A stretch of 64,000 bases of DNA from CAXMST01 sp963790085. GTDB lineage: Bacteria; Actinomycetota; Thermoleophilia; Solirubrobacterales; 70-9. The translations under genes and the position numbers were made by a program. The notes beneath the pieces were generated by a model. That model had not been told where the DNA came from and did no database searches. It worked only from the letters and a program-made list of their open reading frames with translations. The stretch lies in NCBI GenBank assembly GCA_963790085.1, contig CAWBNH010000008.1, positions 240,344 to 304,343 on the forward strand, written 5' to 3'. Positions 59,564 to 64,000 of the stretch are shown piece by piece; position 1 is the first letter of the stretch, and each line of letters starts with the position of its first letter.

Positions 59564-60394
59564 TTACGAGGCGTGCGCCGCTCTTCGTCTCTGGTGGCTA
59601 GCAGAGGGCGGAGAGAGATGGACCTCAGCTGACCGGTTTACAGCCGTGCCGAAGGGGAGGAGGCGGGCGCTCTCCGGCTGTACTCCATCCAAAAGACCCG
59701 GCTCGAGCCGATCCATATGGATGGCTCGGAGCCTATGTGCTAACCCAGCGAGACCACCAGGCCAGTACTCGGGTATGGGCTCGATCAGCACGACTGCACT
59801 TCGTGCGGCACTGAGCATCTTGTCCAGCGCGGGACGGGGCCGCGGAATCTGTTCTAGGGCATGGACTGAGTAGACGACGTCGGCTTGCTCGGGCACCCAA
59901 TCCGCGGCCATGATGTCTGATTGCACAAAACGACAGTCGAGGTCGTAGCGCGCCGCAGCGGTTCTGCCGGCAGCTACGCCGCCTTCAGTTAATTCGTAGC
60001 CGACTCCTCGCGCATTCTCCAGCTTGTCGAGCAGCCAGATCAAGTTTCGGCCAGTGCCTGAACCTACCTCCACCAGAGTCGCCGGTTGATGCTTGCCGAC
60101 GGCCTTGAGGAGAGTCTCAAGCACGCAGCGCCGGATCTCGGCCAAATCATGGGTTGCACGGTTGTCGATAACTCCTGTGGACCCCGTACCTGGAGGCCTG
60201 GCCTCGCTCATCGCGTATTGCTCCAAGGACGAGGGCCTCTCCATCACTTCTTGGGCAAATCTCAACCGGTCCGATTCGTAGCTGGCGAGCACCACCTCGG
60301 GCGTCGACCTCCTGCGCTTGCCTCGCACGGTATCGACGCCCAGCCATCTAATTCGCCGGGCGATCTCTGCTGCGTATACGGAGGCTAAGCGCAC
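59564..60394 (-). CDS. SAM-dependent methyltransferase of the glycan cluster
   Basis: About 276 residues from GTG 60394. The SAM motif is TLVEVGSGTGRNLIWLLDKL, then GVGYELTEGGVAAGRTAAARYDLDCRFVQSDIM, ADVVYSVHALEQIPRPRPALDKML and AVVLIEPIPEYW. The N terminus (VRLASVYAAEIARRIRWLG) is amphipathic. The frame is open further upstream to 60646, but that part looks non-coding or belongs to the decayed gene behind it. The company of a TylF-type methyltransferase and a sulfotransferase suggests modification of an oligosaccharide. Confidence 0.7.
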   Translation of the reverse strand: MRLASVYAAEIARRIRWLGVDTVRGKRRRSTPEVVLASYESDRLRFAQEVMERPSSLEQYAMSEARPPGTGSTGVIDNRATHDLAEIRRCVLETLLKAVGKHQPATLVEVGSGTGRNLIWLLDKLENARGVGYELTEGGVAAGRTAAARYDLDCRFVQSDIMAADWVPEQADVVYSVHALEQIPRPRPALDKMLSAARSAVVLIEPIPEYWPGGLAGLAHRLRAIHMDRLEPGLLDGVQPESARLLPFGTAVNRSAEVHLSPPSASHQRRRAAHAS

Positions 60395-60608
60395 TGCGCG
60401 AAAGTAGCAATCAACATGGGTTAGCGTCCCGCGCGGTGTGGATCTGCACCCAGCGTCCGCGAGTCCCCTCCCGCTGGCGAAAGCTCTCGCGCGCGTTTGG
60501 CGCCGTAGACGTGCGGCGGTTGGCAGGCAAGCTGCGCCTAGCCGCGCGCGTTCTCTCGCGTCCCTCCCCAGTTCGTCCAACGCCTCCTTCCACTCCCGGG
60601 CTGTACTG

Positions 60609-61043
60609 ACCTCCGGTCGCCGAGTCGATCGACCGATAGAGGTCACTCAGGACATCGACATATCTGCGCAGCAGGCCCCCACTACGGTCCAGCTGCGCAA
60701 GGCGAATCCTCAGGTCCAGGGTCCGGGCCCATTCGTGGCGCGGCGGAATGACGTCCTGCTGAAGCCGCCGCTGGTATGCCGGCGGATGCCCGGCGAAGCC
60801 ACGATCGGGATCCAGGACCTCGCCCCACAGCGGGCACTCCTGCAGCGAGTTACCACACGTGCAAATCGGGCCAGCTTAATCGAGCCTCCAAAGGCTGTGC
60901 ACGTCGCCGATCCACACGCATCCCTCGAGGCCCCCTAGCAAGCGCGCGATAAGCGTCGTACCGCTACGCGGGTGACCGCAGATGTAGATGATCCTCGTGC
61001 GCTCGTAAGAGCCAGCCGTATCCACGACAGTGCCCAGCGACAT
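60609..61043 (-). pseudogene. Sulfotransferase remnant with in-frame stop
   Basis: ATG 61043 leads to RTRIIYICGHPRSGTTLIARLLGG, the PAPS-binding P-loop (HPRSGTTL) of sulfotransferases, then VHSLWRLD and a TAA at 60876. The same frame continues with AGPICTCGNSLQECPLWGEV, the CxCG...ECPxW motif of this family, and VDVLSDLYRSIDSATGG. It then loses homology at about 60609, before the expected VDSSK region. So there is one nonsense codon and a lost C-terminal half. It starts 9 bp after the TylF-type gene. Confidence 0.75.
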
Positions 61044-61051
61044 CCAGAGCC

Positions 61052-61828
61052 TCAAGGCTTGATGGCGATCCGCGCCGATGAGTCGATGCGGGCGAGAAAC
61101 GGGGGCGACGGTAAGCCGGCGAAGTACTCGTCCGTGGCTTCCCTCGCGCCTTCCCAGCATCCATAGTCATCCAGGATCAAGACACCACCGGAGCTGAGGA
61201 CAGGATAGAGACACTCTAGCTCGTGCTTCGTCGACTCGTACCAATCGGTATCGAGCCGCAGAATCGATACCTCCCCGGGCATGGTTGCGGGGAGGCTCTC
61301 CTCGACCTTTCCGACCACGTAGTTGAGCAGGTGCTCTGGGTAGCCGGTCGAAGCCATGTTGCTCCGCACCTCATTGAGACTCGCTTTGCACCAGTCGGCC
61401 CGGCTCTCTTTGCGTCCAAGGTCCGCCCACACCGCCCTGGCGTCCATGCCCAGGTTGGTCCGATCCCTCGCCGACGGCTCCGCCATCCCCGAGAACGTGT
61501 CGTACAGGTAGAGCGGGCGATCGTCCTGGCCCTCGTCCTGTAGCACCAGGGCTCCGAGCATCGAGCTTCCGCCCCTCCAGACGCCGCACTCCACTACGCC
61601 TCCCGGAACTCTACGGCTGCACACATAACGAACAGCACCGTACATGGCATACATTCGCTCGAATGAGGTCATAGTGAACTCGCGACATCGCTCGAAGTGG
61701 GAATGGAACCGCTCCTCGACATCGCTTCGCGACTCGGCGATCCTCGTGACCTCAAAGCCCCACGAGTTAAGAACGCGCTTTGCACTGCGGATCACACGGG
61801 GAGTTTGGAGATGCTCAGCGTCGCTCAT
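61052..61828 (-). CDS. TylF/macrocin O-methyltransferase-family protein
   Basis: The predicted product has 258 residues. Family features are TMTSFERMYAMYGAVRYVCSRRVPGGVVECGVWRGGSSML, then LYLYDTFSGMAEPSARD, SILRLDTDWYESTKHELECLYPVLSSGGVLILDDYGCWEGAREA. The acidic LDTDW and LDDYG provide the divalent-metal site of these sugar O-methyltransferases. The frame is undamaged. It sits between a glycosyltransferase remnant and the sulfotransferase pseudogene. Confidence 0.88.
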   Translation of the reverse strand: MSDAEHLQTPRVIRSAKRVLNSWGFEVTRIAESRSDVEERFHSHFERCREFTMTSFERMYAMYGAVRYVCSRRVPGGVVECGVWRGGSSMLGALVLQDEGQDDRPLYLYDTFSGMAEPSARDRTNLGMDARAVWADLGRKESRADWCKASLNEVRSNMASTGYPEHLLNYVVGKVEESLPATMPGEVSILRLDTDWYESTKHELECLYPVLSSGGVLILDDYGCWEGAREATDEYFAGLPSPPFLARIDSSARIAIKP

Positions 61829-61838
61829 GAGGTGAGAG

Positions 61839-61985
61839 TCACGACGCTCTCAAGATTGCCGCCCGATCGATCACACGCTCGTACTCTCGCACAATGCCCT
61901 CCGTCCCGAAGCGCGCCGCCGCCACAGCCTGGATTCTCGTGGCATCGAAGGAGCCCAGGCACCGCCATATGTAGATAGGCACGCC
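61839..61985 (-). pseudogene. C-terminal remnant of a glycosyltransferase
   Basis: The last 48 codons before the TGA at 61839 read GVPIYIWRCLGSFDATRIQA, then VAAARFGTEGIVREYERVID, the helical end typical of family 4 glycosyltransferases (F-D-xx-R-I-x-x-x-A ... F-x-x-E-x-x-V-x-x-Y-E). Upstream of 61985 the homology is lost, and the rest of the gene is absent up to the recombinase at 62226. It ends 10 bp before the TylF-type start, consistent with a former operon. The gap 61986-62225 holds no other gene. Confidence 0.5.
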
Positions 61986-62225
61986 CCACGAGATCGACCT
62001 CCCCTCCGCCCCCCTGGAGTGGGTGTGCAGTGCTCGGTCTCCGCCCTGAGGGCCTTCGGTGCCCCAGCTCATCCACGCTGCCGGTCGAGGTGGGTGATTG
62101 CTCTGACCGGGGGGATTCGTCTCTGGCAGGCCGTATAGCTGCCCTTCCCCTGTGCTACGGTGGCCCGCAAAGAGGGGGCGCGCTGCGCAAACAGCCGCCC
62201 CCGTGGCACAGGAGGGAAAGCTCCC

Positions 62226-62867
62226 ATGCAGGTCATAGGTTACGTGCGAGTCTCAAGTGAGGAACAGGGGAAGAGCGGCGCCGGCCTTGCCGCGCAGCGT
62301 CAGGCAATCGCAGCAGAGTGCGCGCGGCGCGGTTGGGAGATTGTCGACACGATCGAGGACCGCGGCTACTCAGCCCGCGACCTCAAGCGCCCCGGCATCC
62401 AGGTCGCGCTCGAGGCGCTCAGAAGCGGCGAGGCGAGGGCCCTGGTGGTGGCGAAGCTGGATCGCCTGTCGCGATCGATGCTGGATTTCACCGCGCTGAT
62501 GGATCGGGCGCAGCGACAGGGGTGGGCCTTGATCGCGCTCGACTCCGCAGTCGATACGACCACGCCGGCCGGCGAGGCGATGGCGAACGTACTCGCGACG
62601 TTCGCGCAGTTCGAGCGGCGGCTGATCGGCCAGCGGACTCGTGAGGCGATGGCGGCCAAGAAGGCCGAGGGGACAGTGTTCGGTCCTCGAACCTGGAAGA
62701 GCCGCAGGGGGGTGACGCCCGATGCGGTCGCGGAGCGGATCCGGCGCGAGCGCGAGGGGGGCGCCACCCTGAAGGCAATCGCCGACGGGCTGAACGCCGA
62801 TGGGGTCCCGACCGCCCAGGGCGGAGCGCAGTGGTGGCCAGCCACGGTGAGGCAGGTGCTCACCTAG
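62226..62867 (+). CDS. Small serine recombinase (resolvase/invertase)
   Basis: The predicted product has 213 residues. The catalytic domain starts VIGYVRVSSEEQGKSGAGLAAQRQAI with Ser10, then EDRGYSARDLKRPGIQVAL, ALVVAKLDRLSRSMLDF and EAMANVLATFAQFERRLIGQRTREAM with the conserved Arg residues. A C-terminal helix-turn-helix (GGATLKAIADGLNADGVPTAQGGAQWWPATVRQVL) binds DNA. ATG 62226 follows GGAGGGAAAG. It is the only rightward gene with strong signals in this element. Its stop lies 15 bp from a tRNA-Arg fragment. Confidence 0.92.
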   Translation: MQVIGYVRVSSEEQGKSGAGLAAQRQAIAAECARRGWEIVDTIEDRGYSARDLKRPGIQVALEALRSGEARALVVAKLDRLSRSMLDFTALMDRAQRQGWALIALDSAVDTTTPAGEAMANVLATFAQFERRLIGQRTREAMAAKKAEGTVFGPRTWKSRRGVTPDAVAERIRREREGGATLKAIADGLNADGVPTAQGGAQWWPATVRQVLT

Positions 62868-62882
62868 TCCTCGCCTCCGAGG

Positions 62883-62936
62883 AGCGCTCGACAGGATTCG
62901 AACCTGTGACCTTCGGTTTCGTAGACCGATGCTCCG
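62883..62936 (-). repeat. tRNA-Arg(ACG) 3' fragment
   Basis: On the minus strand, GAGCATCGGTCTACGAAACC begins a match to tRNA-Arg(ACG): anticodon stem TCGGT/ACCGA with loop CTACGAA, T arm CACAG-GTTCGAAT-CCTGT and acceptor strand CGAGCGC. The D arm and the 5' acceptor strand are missing; the sequence upstream (CGGCGCGGACCG) is unrelated. It is an attachment-type remnant, not a gene. Confidence 0.85.
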
Positions 62937-63141
62937 GTCCGCGCCGGGTGCCCTCGCGCGCGTTTAGAGCTGTGGATGTGCGGTGCTTGGCCCTACTCCA
63001 CCCGAACCCAGACCACCGAAAGTCACGTCGAGCGGCTGTCTAGACACCGAGCGTGAGCCGTGCCTGACGTTGCGGGGACGTCCCTGGCCTTCCAGCGCCT
63101 CGTGCATCGGGGGCTTCGAGTATCTCTGCGGCTGTGGCGGC

Positions 63142-63465
63142 TCACTCCCAAACCATCTCCTCAGCTCTCATGTAGCGGATGTGCACACTCGAATCGGTGC
63201 CGGCGCCGCCGTCTAGCCAGGCCTGCGAGGGCCGGGCCTTCATCCCGAGGCGCTCGATGCACACCGCACAGACGTAGGAGTGATCGCTCGCTCGGTAGGC
63301 GACCGACTGCTCTGAGCCGCAACCGCGACCGCAGCTATGGCGCCAGGCCTTCGGGGTGAGCCAGTATCGGCCGTAGGTCCGGCTCGATGCCTTGGTCTGC
63401 TTGGAGTTCTCGCGGCCTTTGTTCTTCTTACGCCTTGAGGGGGGGTTGTTGTTGCGTCTACTCAT
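63142..63465 (-). CDS. Small zinc-ribbon hypothetical protein
   Basis: The predicted product has 107 residues. ATG 63465 follows GAAAGGCAGC. A very basic N terminus (RRNNNPPSRRKKNKGRENSK) precedes WRHSCGRGCGSEQSVAYR and SYVCAVCIERLGMK, giving four cysteines in CxxxC and CxxC spacing, probably one zinc ribbon. The C terminus is acidic (MRAEEMVWE). Small proteins of this sort are common on actinobacterial phages and integrative elements. The family is not recognised. Confidence 0.6.
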   Translation of the reverse strand: MSRRNNNPPSRRKKNKGRENSKQTKASSRTYGRYWLTPKAWRHSCGRGCGSEQSVAYRASDHSYVCAVCIERLGMKARPSQAWLDGGAGTDSSVHIRYMRAEEMVWE

Positions 63466-63804
63466 CGTGCTGCCTTTCTGACTGCCGGAGGGTTCGGGCA
63501 GGGAGGGATGGGGCTGTTGCTTGGGAACAACAGCCACCGAACTGCCGTCTGGGACGGGAGGTCGGGGTTTGGGCACGAGTCGTCCGCTAGCCGCTACGTC
63601 CGTTCCCGCCTAGCGCGAGTACAAGCTCCGGCGTCGACTCGATAAGTTGCCGCTCTCTCGCCTGTGGGAGAGCGCCGTAGTGGGCCCGACGTCAGCACAT
63701 AGGGGCTGAGGGGCCGACCCTGGTGTTGAGCTGGTTGGGCTCCGCGGGCTCACGCGGTTCATCCCGGCTACGGGGCGTGGGCGGGCTAGGACATGCGCCC
63801 TCCC

Positions 63805-63847
63805 GTGGTGCGACTACTGGACCCAGAGTGGTGCGCACAGTGGTGCG
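63805..63847 (+). repeat. GTGGTGCG direct repeats, right end (three copies)
   Basis: Copies lie at 63805-63812, 63828-63835 and 63840-63847, spaced 23 and 12 bp, 140-180 bp inside the right att repeat. They match the two copies in the left end (57494-57512) and share their orientation. They are candidate integrase arm sites. Confidence 0.55.
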
Positions 63848-63986
63848 GATTCGTAGGAGCAGCAGCGCCAGCTGTCGGGCCGAGTCGGCTCTTGTCGCAT
63901 GCCGAGCGGCCGGAACCGTACTGGTCATGAGCGATCCCGGCCGTTTCTGCCTTGGCTGGCGCCCTCAGTCGGGCCAAGGGAGACAG

Positions 63987-64000
63987 TCGGGGCGACTGGA
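63987..64000 (-). tRNA. tRNA-Pro, 3' end only (cut by window edge)
   Basis: TCGGGGCGACTGGA is identical to the first 14 bases of the fragment at 52790 (complement of the acceptor and T-stem 3' strand). By the logic of tRNA integration this should be the intact gene, reading leftward, with the rest outside the window. That cannot be confirmed here. Confidence 0.5.

Larger units (their letters stand above)
57432..64000. mobile_element. Integrative element at tRNA-Pro, bounded by 13-bp repeats
   Basis: TCGGGGCGACTGG occurs at 57432-57444 and again at 63987-63999, where a tRNA-Pro reading leftward appears to enter the window. Between them lie a tyrosine integrase whose stop is 13 bp from the left repeat, an Xis-like gene, a serine recombinase, gene fragments and direct repeats near both ends. 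Size is about 6.6 kb. Many of the cargo genes are broken, so it is probably an old or defective element. The right boundary assumes the intact tRNA continues past the window. Confidence 0.75.
63466..64000. other. Right end of the integrative element, no gene seen
   Basis: There is no credible coding frame. It contains a hairpin GGCTGTTG/CAACAGCC (63512-63535, 8-nt loop) in the leader of the zinc-ribbon gene, the GTGGTGCG repeats, and the final 14 bases of a tRNA-Pro-like sequence. The region is probably the attachment-side arm of the element. Confidence 0.5.

Noticed and set aside
60438..60938. Plus-strand frame of 166 codons opposite the sulfotransferase remnant
   Set aside because: The minus strand carries the PAPS-binding and CxCG motifs. 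The plus frame shows no pattern.
62883..62936. Functional tRNA-Arg(ACG)
   Set aside because: The D arm and 5' acceptor strand are absent, so no cloverleaf can form.
63512..63535. Hairpin GGCTGTTG/CAACAGCC as a riboswitch or terminator
   Set aside because: An 8-bp stem with no U-run and no conserved aptamer features.
1..64000. CRISPR arrays, restriction-modification or other named defence systems, insertion-sequence transposases
   Set aside because: No regularly spaced repeats, no cas, methylase/nuclease pairs or DDE transposases could be recognised on either strand.

Overview
The window is about 64 kb of very GC-rich, densely packed bacterial DNA. Several signs point to a deep-branching actinobacterium of the Thermoleophilia type (Solirubrobacterales/Gaiellales-like). 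The core order pdxS-pdxT ... yebC ... ruvC-ruvA-ruvB ... secDF ... rel is actinobacterial, many starts are GTG, stop/start overlaps are frequent, and a secreted esterase carries a C-terminal Cys-rich add-on of a kind I associate with that class. The lineage is an inference; no rRNA is present.

Left part (1-16 kb): a tRNA-Arg(CCG); a methyltransferase/glycosyltransferase pair; and a leftward operon headed by a well-formed SAM-I riboswitch with its own terminator/antiterminator. That operon encodes a threonine-synthase-like PLP enzyme, a ThiS/MoaD-type sulfur carrier ending in Gly-Gly-Gly, the CDP-glucose pair (cytidylyltransferase and 4,6-dehydratase) and a small membrane protein. A SAM riboswitch over a 'threonine synthase' plus sulfur carrier suggests the pair makes a methionine precursor, possibly homocysteine. 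It is the most interesting metabolic lead here. Next come corA, an MMPL exporter divergent from a MarR repressor with a palindromic operator between them, two HIT proteins, a phosphomannomutase, an MBL-fold hydrolase, a lipid kinase and an exported esterase.

Middle (16-48 kb): a LuxR-type AAA regulator, then the leftward housekeeping block rel, recJ, a small membrane protein, secDF, a zinc-ribbon/PAS protein, ruvBAC, yebC, an M29 aminopeptidase, pdxT and pdxS. A CmcI-like gene sits on the opposite strand inside the block. Further right are an RpiR regulator, an M3 peptidase, a carotenoid oxygenase, a TauE permease, LapA, a CorC-like protein, a class III cyclase, a PAP2 protein, an MDR oxidoreductase and two linked membrane proteins, one with TPR-like repeats.

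Right part (48-64 kb): accessory DNA built up at a tRNA-Pro locus. Copies of the 3' end of tRNA-Pro occur at 48334, 52790, 57432 and at the window's end (63987), marking three consecutive segments. (i) A cAMP-type cassette: a hydrolase-cyclase fusion, an MFS transporter with a cyclic-nucleotide-binding tail, and another cyclase. (ii) A LuxR regulator plus a berberine-bridge-like flavoenzyme. (iii) An integrative element with a tyrosine integrase, an Xis-like gene, integrase-arm-like repeats at both ends, a decayed glycan-modification cluster, a serine recombinase beside a tRNA-Arg(ACG) fragment, and a zinc-ribbon protein.

Four conserved genes (MBL hydrolase, LuxR regulator, pdxT, rpiR-like) each carry exactly one extra A/T base that breaks the frame. 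Three others (rel, the MDR oxidoreductase, xis) lack an ATG, GTG or TTG where homology requires the start. The pattern hints at residual sequencing errors as much as at real gene decay.
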